A stretch of DNA of 64,000 nt from Escarpia spicata (Eukaryota; Annelida; Polychaeta; Sabellida; Siboglinidae), in assembly GCA_963995525.1 (NCBI GenBank), contig OZ023209.1, positions 28,602,384 through 28,666,383 of the forward strand. The letters are read 5' to 3'. A program made the translations under genes and the position numbers. Shown piece after piece: positions 1 through 13,200 of this stretch (within the stretch, counting starts at the first letter, position 1; each line of letters opens with the position of its first letter). The notes beneath the pieces are model-generated. The model ran no database searches. It was not told where the DNA came from and was given only the letters and a program-made list of their open reading frames with translations.

Positions 1-3000
1 AATCATCGTCACATACACGAACTTGTTTGGTACTTTTTGTTTTATTCTTATGTACAATTATACACAACAATTACAAGCCACACTAACTTGGAAAACCGGC
101 ACACATATGGACACGTTGCACGATCATATGACCCATTCACAGCTTGTATGATTCATTATACAAAACATTCGACCATACTTATTGGCACCCACGTTAACAC
201 CTATTGTATTTGTGCGGATAAATATAGCAATCAATTTTGTTTTGTAAGCATTATAGTAGTGTGTACACATAACGCAGCATTCGGCGTTATATTATCTGGT
301 TCCATTTGTTAACAATAACGCAGGATGTTGCGATATAATATTCTAATATTAAAAGTTCCCGCGTTGCTGAACGTTTTGTGCCTTGGAGTTTTCATGTATA
401 AACCAAATATAGGAATCATTAGTTTGCATGTATCGTGTTACAACGTTATGGTACGTTACAACAGCAATATCTTTCGTCTGCTACTCGCAAAGCGAAATGT
501 TACATCAATTGTACGTGCTTGTATTGGAAAACAGAGGCACTATGTGTCAAGAATCTATACAATAATCATGTTGTATTGTGTTTAGGATAGCGGATTAACT
601 GGTTATATTGTTTCAATAATTCCACACGAGAAGATCTCCAGAGACATGTTCAGTGAGAGTTTAACAATACAATCAGTTACATAAAACAGTTATGATAACC
701 TTTTTTCTTGCAGTTATTTTCAAACAAATATATAAACACCAACTATTATGATAACATGATATGTGTAATGGTTGTGGTTTAATTAGTTTAAACAACATCA
801 CACGATCGTACAACTTGTGAACACAGCGCCAAGATAGATCGGATAAAATACCGTAGCTATACACTTCTGAGAACAGTCAATACACATGTTACGAATTGAA
901 CATATAAAATCAAAATGGAGCAATACATCCAATCAACGTCACGACAAAACATGTAATTTCGCACACAATTGTGTGCGCTTCTAATGACAAACACATTAAT
1001 GTTGCACGTACAGCTGTTTTATGAACGACTGGTACAGTTTTAATTAATGGTAATATTTACTTTGCCTGTTATACACTATTATGGTTATAGATCCTGTTGA
1101 CGCAGACATATTAATGCTAAGACATGGATCGGTGTAATTTTTTGCTGACACTATAGTTCGCAAAGGCTTCATTAAGCTACAACGAGACACGTTATGGTAA
1201 GTACAGTTAATGCATACAAAATTAAGCGCATGTTATATGACGTATAATTAAAAAAATTTAAGTTTCTTTTAAGAATTAGTCCGAATTTACCAAATTTAAG
1301 GTATATGTAGGTACGAATCAAGAAAACAATTAAAGATCAATTATACGTATTTTAGTTCAAGAAGTATTATATACCATTACATTTAGCTCGTGTAGAAGGG
1401 GGTTGTATATACACACAGGACAAATAATTACGACCACGTTATAGGGATATTTACATATACGAAATTAATTGCAAGACGTTTATGTGCGCATCTGAACTCA
1501 ACAGTTCACATGCCTTTACAATAGTCGGCGTCAATGCCTTCGAAGTATCGCATTATAGATGCATACGGAACTACAACAACGCACACAACATTAACGTTCA
1601 TATCGAAATATATATGTACACCTATGAGGCGGATATTATGAAGCCAAATAACCGTACGACGTAAAACGTCGATGACCGCATTTTTGACAACAATCTTTGA
1701 TCATGGCAACAAGTTTTTGCCACCACGACACCTGATCCGCCTGTTGGATGACCCCGTTGATAGTTCCTAATAAATGCGAGGCTCTTCTTTCGGCATCGCG
1801 AACATCGCCACAGGTTGATGTAAACTACATTTTGTTCAATTATAATTCCAAGTACAAGTACATAACGTTAAGTACCAGCGCAAGTCCAAATACTTTTCGG
1901 TCATTTTGGCCAACAGTAACAATTTTATTCAGGTGCCATTATTAACGTTTTTAAAATAAATATAATCTGAATATCTTATCAGGATGTTTGGCGCCACACA
2001 CACAAAATAATAAAACAGTTCTGTTTAATATCATAAATTACTGAATTATTAAATTAAAAAATACTTTATGTTTTGGAATACGAGTGACCAGTACTTGTAT
2101 TTGTCATTTGAAAAATCCAAGTACATGTCCAAAAGTAGTTACTGAAAACAATGTAGTTATGTTCACGTGCAAGTACAGATACTCGACCCCAACCTATCTT
2201 GATATATACACAGGGTGGACGACATATGTTCCTTTACGAGGGTGCCATCATCAATTCTAGTTCACACATATACAATGCAGTTGTGTTAGGTGCGTGGGTG
2301 TTGGTTCGGTTGCTAATATAGGCTGTATGACAACGACATCAAAACATACAAATACATTTATATATCTAAGGTACACTGCCAGAGCTGCATTGACTGAATA
2401 TTGCGCAACGTGCCTATAGAGTGGATCTGCATATGTAGCATAATTGTGATTTAGCTGCCTGTCAAATCTGTATTTTTATTTGCGCAAATATATTAATAAA
2501 CACATAATCTTCCTAAACAAACACCTTCCTGTTCAGGGCAATATCATGGTGAAGCCTGTGGATTTCTTCATACGTTATAACTATAATCAAGACAACTATA
2601 GTAAATTTCGTTTGTAAGTCACATAAAACCCAGACCCAATAAGATGATTGATTAAGTCCAGCTGCACTAACAACGTGTGACGTCATTCCATTGCCGGATA
2701 TGCCATTGGCTCTGATTTTACACAGAAACAACTTGTGTATTTAATATGGCACGTTTGTTTGGAGACAATTGACTGTCATCCAACTAACATAATATGTAAC
2801 CGGATCTGATAAGACTAACACTGGAGATGACGCTACAGTATACATCACGTCATACACGCGCTTGTTGCCTATATGTACAACACACTGTCCCTAACATGAG
2901 TCACACCAATAAAATCAACATATTATTGCAACATTTTTTCGTGCGTTCCGATATCGATGCATGTCATCATCGTGCACGTATGTAGGCGTAAGTATGTGTG

Positions 3001-3489
3001 TCGTATACATCTTTGCGTCTGCGGAACCATTCCGATGCGTCAAAAGTATAAATGTGTGTGGTTTATGTATATGTTACTGTTTCGATGAGCCATAGCTTGT
3101 TTGACCTACAACTGGCATACACCATTACAGTCCATATTGACGAATATCGTGGTGCAAGACCCTGTATTGCGATTGGCATGACGCATGATTGTGTATACCA
3201 CGGGACGAGTGAAGACATCAAGATCCAACGGCAAATCGACGCGAGACAATACACCCGGTTGTACAGCAAGTGGCCACCAGCAAAGTCCACGTGCTGCAGC
3301 TATGCATCGACCATAGGTAGGCCAAAAGCGTGATCGCCACATTCTATATGGAGACAGTCATGTCATCAGTAACCACTGATTCACAATTGATCAATTAATT
3401 ACTTATTTCGACTACCTCATGTCGCCATGCAGATAAAAAGTTATCCCTGAAACGAAGCGACGGACGAGTATAATAGTCAATAACACTGA
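1..3489. other. AT-rich region 3' of the Post2-like gene; no other gene seen
   Basis: Apart from the presumed 3' UTR at its right-hand end, I see no coding exon, RNA gene or clear repeat. Open frames here are short and of random-looking composition. Sequence at 3,060-3,330 is slightly less AT-rich but shows no recognisable product. Confidence 0.5.
2475..2480 (-). terminator. Candidate poly(A) signal for the Post2-like transcript
   Basis: The minus strand reads AATAAA, about 1.0 kb downstream of the stop codon. Another AATAAA occurs at 1,924-1,929. In AT-rich DNA this hexamer is frequent, so the choice is uncertain. Confidence 0.25.
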
Positions 3490-3752
3490 TCACCCAGAAG
3501 CTCCGGCTGAGTTTATATTCGCCTCTTCCATCGGGTCCTTTATAAGCGCTTTCGCGCGATCATTTAACTTCTTTCGCTTCATACGTCTGTTTTGAAACCA
3601 CACTTTCACCTGTCTTTCGGAGAGGTGTAGTTTGCACGAGATCTCCCACCTCTTTTGACGAGTAATATAAGAATTGCTCATAAATTCGTTCTCTAAGACC
3701 ATCGTCTGGTAGCGCGTGTACGGTTTTCGTTTCTTGCGTTGCCGAGGTTGGT
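3490..3752 (-). CDS. Post2: Post2-like posterior Hox gene, coding exon 2 (homeodomain and C-terminus)
   Basis: Second coding exon. The acceptor is TGTTTCAG followed by AC CAA CCT, matching the phase-1 donor of exon 1. It encodes residues 168-254. The 60-residue homeodomain spans residues 172-231, with Trp48, Phe49, Gln50 and Asn51 in [11 protein letters not shown], the DNA-recognition helix. [13 protein letters not shown] in helix 1 and [14 protein letters not shown] in helix 2 are, from memory, typical of lophotrochozoan Post2 rather than Post1 or central-class Hox. The basic N-terminal arm RKKRKPY is typical of the Abd-B class. A 23-residue tail follows the homeodomain and ends at TGA. The homeodomain is intact, with no frameshift or stop. 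An alternative assignment is another Abd-B-class paralog (Post1), which I think less likely. Being a Hox gene is near certain; the paralog name is probable. Confidence 0.93.
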
Positions 3753-4024
3753 CTGAAACAGCCAAAGGTGAAAATAATTAATCCTTTAAACATAAACTAT
3801 TATGTTACTATAGCATGTATACAAAGAATTGTTCCAAACATCTGGGGAAAATCACAATGTGTACATATGTAAAAAAATATGTATATGTATGTAAAATTGA
3901 GCACTGCGTATTCACGTCACCGCAGTAGCTAGTTATTGTACAGTGGGCCGTATCAATCGAGGACTTTAATGGGTATTTCTTTTAGAAATGGTCATGCAAG
4001 GTGATAAACGTGGAACCAGTTGGG

Positions 4025-4310
<286 letters not shown>

Positions 4311-5664
4311 GGTGTACGTATTCACTTGAGTAACAATATTCGACGCCGAGGTTTGTGTTTTCAGCCGTTGAGTCACGCTGTTCTGTCTACTATTTGGAAT
4401 GTACACGCACATTCAGTGAGAGTGGAAAGATAGCGTTACACGAAGGGACGTTGATTTAAGAGCTGGCAATCTACAGTGACTACGTAGACTCGTTGTTTCA
4501 TCTAGGCTGCCTGGCTTGGTCAAATCTGGCTGACGTCCAGATTTTGTTATCGCACCATTGCCCCACTACATCACTGCTTATCAATGTCAAGTGACAACTC
4601 TCGACAAATTGGTACACTGTGTTACGGGGAAACGCGATTATAGTTTATAATTATATACACCAACTGTACCAACATGTAAACTGGTTGAATTCACACGAAA
4701 GCATGTACACGATAACATACAATATAGTTTGTATGCATGGACTTAGGTGAATTTGATATTATGCATGTACCGAACAGTTATGATATTCACCGTTCCTAGT
4801 CTTCGATAACACTATGTGCGTAATATTCTAAAGGAGAGTGGTGTACACTGAGCAAACAAATAAGGTATATTTGTTAATAATTAGGGAACTTTCAGTCTGT
4901 TTTTGACTAACACTTTTTCGGATATCCGATACTTTTAATATTTGTTTTATTTAAATTTTAGTTTATTTTTTTATTTTTTTATTACTGATTAATAGCGCTA
5001 CATTAGTAGTGAAATGCAGTCTTACTGAAATATAAATATCGAAGTCAGTGATAATATTTTCATTTTAAACGCAAACATTGTTTGTTATTCCGTTGTATGT
5101 GTGTAGTGTCATCCGTCGTACAACGATGCGTAAGTGGCCGATGATGGATGAATAAACCGGCGCAGTTTGTGTCGACAAGCACCATTTGGTGTTACGGACC
5201 GAAGACCGCAAACGGTTATGTCTTCTGGCGGGACGGTTGAGACGAGGACGGTTACAATCTACCTAACTAGACAAACCGGTCAAGCGGCAGGTCGTTGCGT
5301 TGTATGTGATGGTGGTTTAATGACGAAGAATACGTAATTGCGAATCAAACACCTGTCCTTACATATCAAGAATATTCGCCAATACCATAGAATATTGTGC
5401 GACTGCTAAGCAGTTTCATAATATTAACTTGTGTATGTGTGCGTAGTGCGCTGAAATCAGTTGGACTGCGACATGCGAAACTGGCTGCATGATGACCAAC
5501 CTGTACGATGCTACTTTGGAATAATTTGCCGAACTGTAGCGGAATAAATATAGCTTTACGATCATATACCTAAGGATAATCTAATGTTAATATGGAGTCA
5601 TTGATATACCTTATTCGTTACCAAACAGTTTGACATACGTATCCTTTCAGTAGGTCTCTTCCAT

Positions 5665-6465
5665 TTTAATCAATGCACAATTGTTAAATGTAGCACCAAC
5701 ACGTAGATTGTCTAAGAAGTGGGGTCGTTTCTACATTTCAATTACTATATTTTGTTACCTTCAAACACCAACTTTGGTATAAGAAACGCTAATTTATTAG
5801 TAAATATAATATTGAATCCACCATTATTTGTTATATTCCTTCCGTGTAGTGCGCGCATGGAGGCTTCAAAAAAGACAGAGAGCATCGCACCAGGAAAGAA
5901 ACCGCAGACCGGTAGACATAAAACAATGATTATTCAATGTGTCATTGTTAACTGTAGCGCCAACACAGAGATTGTATAAGAAACAGGGTCGTTTAGAACT
6001 CCATTTCAAATATAAATAGTTTTACTTTTAAACACCACTGTTTAAGAAACACATATTTATTAGGAAATAGTATCGTATTGAATCCACCACCATTTATTAT
6101 GTTGTTTTAACAGCCTGTGGTGTAGCGCGCACGTGGAGTCGTCAAAGGAGACAGAGAGCATCGTACCAGGAAAGAAACCGCAGACTGGTAGACATAAAAC
6201 AATGAGTATTCAATGCGCCATTGATAACTGTACCGCCAAAACATAGCGTGTTTAAGACGTATTATCCATTTAAATTAGTAATATTCTTTTTTACCTTTAA
6301 GCATCAATATTGGTCTAAGAAACGCTCCTTTATTAGGATATAGTATCGTCTTGAATTCGTGATCGTCCTTTCACAGCCCTGCGGTGTGGTGCGCACGTGG
6401 AGACTTCAAAAAGACAGAGAGCACCGTATCAGGAAAGGAACCGCAGACCGATAGACATAAAATAC
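5665..6465. repeat. Diverged tandem repeat, about three copies of a ~265-275 bp unit
   Basis: The block GCGC(G/A)CGTGGAG...TCAAA...GACAGAGAGCA...CCGCAGAC...TAGACATAAAA recurs starting near 5,850, 6,127 and 6,390. The linking sequence (ACTGTAGCGCCAACACAGAG-type, then AAGAAACGCT and TTGAATCCACCA) also recurs, with a partial copy from 5,665. Copies differ by many substitutions and small indels, so the array is old. The last copy ends in a GC-rich block. I do not recognise the family. Confidence 0.8.
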
Positions 6466-6718
6466 AGTCCGCACCGGGGCCACGGCCAGCTGCACTGGCC
6501 CTGCCGTGCACCGACTGACCCACGCTGACGTTGTCCGTAGACAAGTCGATTACTGCGCGACGCCACCGGGTAATGCTTTGTAATAGAACCATAAAATAAA
6601 TTCGATCAGAGGCCGCTAGGTCGGGCTTGCGCAAATGGGTATAGAGTTGATATATGGCCGGGTTTGCGGCGAGCGCCTCAATGAGCACGTCCACCCGGTG
6701 CTGCGCTATTCGCGACAT
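6371..6718 (-). other. Unrecognised ORF in a GC/CpG-rich intronic island
   Basis: A 115-codon frame starting at ATG 6,718 in an island (6,465-6,860) much richer in GC and CpG than the rest of the intron. The first ~65 residues (MSRIAQHRVDVLIEAL onwards) have a plausible helical, protein-like composition. The C-terminal third runs into the tandem repeat and is not convincing. It lies on the same strand as the host gene. No domain is recognised. It may be a relic exon, a transposon fragment or a GC-rich enhancer that is open by chance. Confidence 0.25.
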
Positions 6719-9015
6719 TTGTCATCTTCTATACGACTTTATGGAGGTCCCGGCTCGCATAAATTGATATCATTGGCATTGCGAGGAAGACATCTGTCGA
6801 CAAGAGCCAAGCCGGCGTCTCGCGGACGTCGGCCCCGAAATTGCAATTACCAAACACGTGACGTCGAGGTTATGGAGACCCAATGTATTGTCAGTACAGC
6901 GAGGGCACGATAAGGACAGTTCGTAGGCATGACCGTATACAGAAATTGCATTCATGCATACGATCATAGACGAAACCGTTTGGTTAGAAAACATCAAAGT
7001 TAAGACTTTTTGAAGGAGAAAAGATGGCCGCAATGTAAAATAACGCACGGACAAGACAGTCAGTATGGTGACGCGACTATATAACGCGATCTCTTCATAT
7101 GTTTAACTGAATGCAACTATATAACATGAATATAAAATATAAAATATAAACACAACGTGCTACCTGGCGAAAACTCTTGATAATGTACGGTGTACCGTAG
7201 TAATCGGAGGTGTCCAAAACCACCATTTTCAAGAACCTTAACTTTGGCGCTTGAAATATTGCAGAAAACTGTGAATTATAAAGACGCGAACGAATAAGTT
7301 GATCCTGCTAAATTATGGAGAATAGTTACAATGTTATGACATCAATCAAACTAGAATATCACAAAAGGTCTCGTACAATACGATAAAAATGTATCAGTGG
7401 GCTCAATTACAAACATCTGCTGACACATAGTACAAATAGTTGCATATTTCAAGGACACCTTTCAAGTTTGTCACGTTGATGTCAAAAAGTGTAGATAGCG
7501 TAAAGTAAATCCGAATATATCGTGTGTAAAATGCAACGGCGTTCTACAAAACACAAGCCATCTGGATTGGAGAATGTAAACAATTAGCACACTATAAAAT
7601 ACGAGTGTATCTGTTTTAAACGTCCGTTTAAAGTGGATAAACAAACATCTCAAGCATAGCTACGTTTCTACCTCGAAACAGGTAACATTTAAACTCTATG
7701 CATCAATATTGTTTCGATCTAAATATTGGCTAGAATGATTACGTGACATGTGATGCTTCTGTATATTTCTGGGATTATATAAAAACGGATGGGAAGAACG
7801 ATTGCATTCTATTAAAAATATAATATACTACAAAAAACGTTGAAGTATACATATGCTTCATACATTATAACACCCCCAAAACGTTTTATATCTGTACAAA
7901 GGGTATTCGTTTATTGGTGTGAACGGTCAAAATCAGCAATGCAAACGTATAATATGTCAGAATAACTAAAAGTCAATTGAACCATTATTAACAAATATAA
8001 GAAACTGCGATAATGTTTATCGCAAACCAATGGTTAAACGTATAATAAATACTTTTTTAACAAACACATTTAAGTGCATAAAACGCAATCTGAGTATGCA
8101 ATTTAGCCTTTTTCGATCAGGCATTTGGAACCTTTTTCACGTTCTTGTTACGTTAAAAACAAAGTGTAGATGCTTGTCGAAGTAAATATATGTTTTAGGT
8201 TCGATATCCTGAGAGTGAACAATAATTGCTTTAAAACGATTGCATTGATCTTCAAATGATGGGATAATCTTTACAAAATAGCATTAATCCACATTGGAGC
8301 ATATTATTTCCCTAGTAGAAGATATCTGAATTAATTTTGCCAAATAGGTTTCAAGGCAAATGTGTCCTCTAAATTTCTTATTAGTATTGCTCTCTCTTCA
8401 CAAATCTTATTTAACTGCACCCGCAACCACATTAACGTTATGGGACCCTATTTCTAAAATTAACCAATTTACAAAGTTGTATCTCCAGAAATGATTAGTT
8501 GAAGGTGGAACACAAGCTCTTCAATAAACAAGAAATGTATTAGACACATGTCTCAATACTTCTGTCATGAAGTATCACTGTACGAGAAACATATTCCATT
8601 CACTGCAGTAAAATAGGCGTGCTCCCTTCAGAACATACGACGATATGATAACGTAAAAACAGAGAAGACTTAGACTATGCCATTGTCGCGCTCCAGGTGC
8701 GCTGCAGAATACAAGTTTTGCCACCCCGTATCAGAACGCATACAGTAGAAAAGCTGGAGTTAAGAAGAACCCGTTTCTAATCATGGTCATTGCCTTTATA
8801 GGATCAGCGATTTTGTTTTTGTTTTGGTGGATGTTACCTGAAATGTTCTGGAAGTAGGAATAATTATCAGAAAGTGAACGGCCGCCGTCTTGCGTGAATG
8901 GTCGGACTGGTCCATATGCTTGGATTTCCTGGATTGTCCTTTGATGTGATGCGCGGGCGTCTGTATTTATTAATGTTACTCTCGCGACAGGCGGAGTCAA
9001 CACCATGGACGAAAA

Positions 9016-9137
9016 CTTCTGATTCAGCTAACTTCCGTACTTTGCGTAGGATATCTGTCAAGGGTAGTGACGTCAACGAAGATATCTGATTCCGCTAATT
9101 TCCGTAGGATATCTGTCGGGGTAGTGACGTCAACAAC
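9016..9137. promoter_or_regulatory. Short tandem duplication with paired CRE palindromes
   Basis: Two adjacent copies (about 57-66 bp) share CTGATTC(A/C)GCTAA(C/T)TTCCGTA, TAGGATATCTGTC and GTAGTGACGTCAAC. Each contains the full palindromic CRE TGACGTCA, at 9,068-9,075 and 9,125-9,132, 57 bp apart. It sits inside the intron in a GC-richer patch (about 8,870-9,200). An enhancer role is inference. Confidence 0.45.
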
Positions 9138-11194
9138 CGCCCGTGGTTGCCGAGTATGACCAATTCTAAGGATTATATTGGCAGTAATCGCGTTGCGTTA
9201 CCGCGAGAATCTGAAAATTAAATATTTATGTATTAGCAGTAGTAAAGACGAACCGATACAAGGTACGAAGACGTGGACAACGTGATGAAAATTGCAGCCA
9301 TTTACATATAATTCCCATATTGATTAGTTTTATTAAATATAATATATGGGTTTCAAAACAACAAACATTCACAATCTCGTAAGTTGCAAGTGCTGCTATG
9401 TTTGTATCATAGAATATTTAGATCGCTACCAAAATGATATCCGTTTAGTAGTGTAGCGTACTTATACTATCGAGGCGTAGTAATTGAGAACAAACGGATG
9501 TATATATCAGCATTTGCTTATAGTGTATACATTATTCAAAATAATGTTATCTTAATTTGCATAACAGTATACCTAACATGTTATATAACCTTTACGTGGA
9601 TATGTGGGGTATTAAAATGCAGGTATACAAAGTTACAAAGGAATATTTGGTTCACAAGGAAAGTAATTCACCAGTTTAAAAACAATAACGTGACGACAAC
9701 GACTTAGTATTGAAACACCTGCATAATCATCGTAACAAGCCGATACGATAACAAATATATGACAGAAATTGCAGGTTACTATAAAAAACATGATTGTTAT
9801 ACCATATATTAATAGTTATTGATGATAGACAGCAATTAATTACAAAACGATAAATAGTACTCACCTCATTGCAGGATTGCCTTACAAGTGGCGAAAAACG
9901 GTGATCAATTCGCAACAAGATGAAAGTTAGCACTATGAATGACGTAAGTGGTGATGACATCTCAAACACACGTATTTTAACATCGAAAATGTATACGATG
10001 GCAACGGGAATAACAATAAAAGTGAGACAAAATTATTCGGAGTTTCGTTTATTATAAGACATTGATATTGATACAAGATTACACGTCTTAATAAGTATCT
10101 AAATTTGTGTATCGAGAACATGACCCGACAATTAACACTGTGACTAATTATGTTAATTACAACAACATAAACAAAAATGTTGCTATACATGTCTACATAC
10201 GGGCTTATCGCGATTACAATAAACGACTACACGCTTACGTGCTGCTAATCCACGCGTTTAACCATCGTGTCTATGTCTAAACATGTGTTAGTGATAAGCA
10301 CAGCGTCTTCCAGCACAACGTTATGACCATATAATTGTGCAATGCACGGTTTTTCCTGAAGTCAATAGTACAACAACCTAGAGAAACCGCAAAACAATCC
10401 ATACAAAAAATTGTATTTATACATAACAACATAACATATATAAGACAACACGCGTGTTGTTTTGTAATAATTTGTCAAATGCAGTTTGCCGTATACGATT
10501 ACGTATAAAAGTGAAGCCGTTCGTTTAGAAAAGCTACATATAATTATAACGGTCTAACGTATATTTTTTAATCTGCCGTAGTTATTTGCAACAATATACA
10601 ATATACTGAATAGTTCATTATTCTGGCAACTGGCTCAGTAAATATCATCTTACCTTAACAAACTACTTTAGAAAAACCCAATATTTTCATACAAGTACAT
10701 GTGTGTGAACAAACTCGAACACATACATGCAAACAAGGGTTGCCACATAAAACAAACATAACAAGATTTAACAAGATACATGTGCTTATATGGACCATAC
10801 AACAATTTGAACATAACATTGTGTGGATTAATTGTCCTTTGCAAGTTGATGATTTATTAGGTAGATGAAAAATAATAGCACATAGTACTTGACATAACAT
10901 AAATAAATAGTTTAATAATTTGTAGTGACCAAAACATGTACTGCAAATCACATGCTATTACTGAATAGAAATGCTTGAATACAATGTTAAATTGGAAGTA
11001 CTGTATATGTAAATGCAACTAAATGTAATAATACATATATTTAGGATTACTGACAACGTCGCATCATGGTTAATATGGAATAAAGTCAAATGATCTAAGC
11101 CTGTCGTACTTTATATTCGTACTTCATATGTGTTCTCGTGTTTTTTCTTACACATGCACATATGTAGGTATATATTATATATATATATATATAT

Positions 11195-11256
11195 AATAAT
11201 AATAATGTATTTATTTCAGACAATCATTATGTCCATATACAAGTACATCAATAAAA

Positions 11257-11296
<40 letters not shown>

Positions 11297-11603
11297 CCAT
11301 GTGTAGACACCATTATGAAGAGGTGATTTCGAACATATATATATATATATATATATGTTCGAAATCAATATTTAATACAACAATTTAAACTGCAGACATA
11401 TAATACACAGTAACGCGTAATACCACTATGAGGAATTACGGCGAGTTTTCATGTTGTACTTTTATTACCGTGAGGTAACGTTATAGAAGTTCACGTCACC
11501 TCTTCATAATGGTGTCTACACATGGAACCTTTTATATATATTTACTTTTATTGATGTACTTGTATATGGACATAATGATTGTCTGAAATAAATACATTAT
11601 TAT

Positions 11604-11610
<7 letters not shown>
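11195..11610. repeat. Long inverted repeat (foldback) with nested perfect hairpin
   Basis: Arm 1 (11,195-11,324) contains TTATTTCAGACAATCATTATG, TACAAGTACATCAATAAAAG and GTTCCATGTGTAGACACC. Arm 2 (11,497-11,610) is its near-perfect reverse complement, differing mainly in the length of an internal TA run. Inside the loop, 11,325-11,366 is a perfect palindrome GATTTCGAAC(AT)nGTTCGAAATC. Both outer ends run into ATT/TA repeats. It resembles two 3' ends of a small retroelement in inverted orientation, or a foldback/MITE element. Confidence 0.8.
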
Positions 11611-11648
<38 letters not shown>

Positions 11649-12539
11649 GTTTCTTAAGAACACAATACGAAAATATTTGAATTAGGTCAATAATTGAACA
11701 CATGTGCCCAATATAGTGTGGTTCTTTCCCATGTATGATATATAACACAATATGTCCAGGTATACGTACGCATAGCCAGTCAATATTACGTAATGGGTGC
11801 ACGGTTGCGCCTGATATGCATGCGTATTTCTTTATAATGTCTTAATGAACACACAATAAACCGGATACAAACAATGATGGTGGTGTTGTTGATCCCAAAA
11901 TGGATTTGTAGTAAACAAAACAAATAATAATTTATCTCTTGCAGGTGGACAAGAAACCGGATCGTGCGGAGGAAACTGCGGAATCCGCATCCTGCACCAT
12001 AAATTTGCGAGCTGCACGTAATCAGGGATGAGTAATAAAGACGATGCCTTGCACTTGCTATTCCTGGATAGTGGAATATAATGTATCATACCGTAGGAGT
12101 GGCGATCATTGCTTCGGAAGCGTTGCGGGGGTAAATGGGTAGATCGTTCGCGTTATTTACAACTTTAACCGGGGGATACTATTACGAAGAAAGAGGAAGC
12201 TGGGGAACCCATCAAGAATATGAAGGAACTCAGTCGCAAATAATCCCAATTTTGATTTCTTTAGGACGGAATACACTGTGATAAGAATAGGGACCTGCTT
12301 CCCTTTCCTTCACGTATTTACACCTCCAGTTACAACACTGCCAAAATATCTTGACTCATCAACCGCGAGATTGCCGATAAAACACTAAAACATTAGTAAT
12401 TGAAATAAAATCGCCATAATTTTAGCGCGACACAACCTCGCAAACTTGACGTTTATAGGTGATGTTATTGCGACCGGCGATGGGCATTTTATGGTGTTTT
12501 GATAGCGGGAACAAGTTGGCGGTGTCGCTTTAATACGAC
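11611..12539. other. Intron part proximal to exon 1; no gene seen
   Basis: TA array to about 11,645, then AT-rich sequence grading into GC-richer DNA after 12,420. TTTTATGG at 12,487-12,494 repeats the motif type seen upstream of exon 1. No coding exon is recognised. Confidence 0.4.
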
Positions 12540-12590
12540 CATTGATCCCGCGCTCGTAAAGCTCTCACGCGCGGATGTAATAGTACGTAC

Positions 12591-13092
12591 CTGAGTTCTG
12601 CGGAGTCGCGTCGTTCAGGTAGGGAGGTGCGGGCTCGGCGTCAAAGCGCGGGATTGCGGGAAGCGAAGCGAAGTCGGAGAACAGCCCGGTGCCAGTCATG
12701 CCGGGCGGGTTCGGCTGGTACATGTCGCCGTAGAAGGGGAAGTTGGAGACATTTCGCGGCCCCGCGAGCGTGTTCAGCGGGTTTAGCTGGTTGGCGAGCT
12801 GCAGCTGCTGGCAGTTTGGCGGCAGGTAGTCGGCGGCGCTCGTGAAGGTGGCGTACGTCGGCTTGTGTCCTATGCCCGGCCCGGCCCCGAGCGGCGGCGC
12901 GTACGGCCCGAAGTTACACGTGCCGTGAGACAGCATGGAGGCCGGGTCGGGGCCGGGGTAGTTCCAGCCGTTGAGCGACCGCCGGATGTCCTGCGGCGGC
13001 GAGCCGGACACGATGCTGCTGCTGATGGTGTTGGCGACGGGCTGGTAGTGAGGCAGGCTCGCACGGCCCAGCAGGTTGCTGGTCGCCTCCAT
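12591..13092 (-). CDS. Post2: Post2-like posterior Hox gene, coding exon 1 (N-terminal region)
   Basis: First coding exon of a posterior Hox transcription factor, expected to act in the nucleus on axial patterning. It encodes residues 1-167 and ends in a strong donor (CAG then GTACGT) after one base of codon 168 (phase 1). The exon 2 acceptor supplies AC, giving GAC (Asp), so the reading frame continues exactly into the homeodomain exon and the spliced protein is 254 residues. The ATG at 13,092 is the first in-frame Met; an in-frame TAA lies just upstream. The region is rich in Pro, Gly, Asn and Tyr with no fold visible. There is no YPWM hexapeptide, only an isolated Trp43 in a GWNYP context, as is usual for posterior Hox proteins. 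An aromatic motif FPFYGDMY lies at residues 118-125. The exon is far more GC- and CpG-rich than its surroundings. A possible acceptor (TTGCAG) just upstream of the ATG leaves open a 5' noncoding exon. Confidence 0.85.
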
Positions 13093-13200
13093 CGGACTCG
13101 AGCTGAAGCTGCAACGATGGCAAGCAGAGGGTTAACCTTCGACCGTCACACGTTGTCGGCGCGGCATGAAACGTCGTTGGCAAATAGTGCTTGCGATGCG

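Noticed and set aside
3753..3793. Extension of the homeodomain frame upstream of 3,752
   Set aside because: That sequence is intronic: a pyrimidine tract and CAG acceptor lie there, and phase matches exon 1.
11149..11370. microRNA hairpin in the Hox intron
   Set aside because: The hairpin loops are TA repeats or a long inverted repeat; no match to a Hox-associated microRNA that I could recognise.
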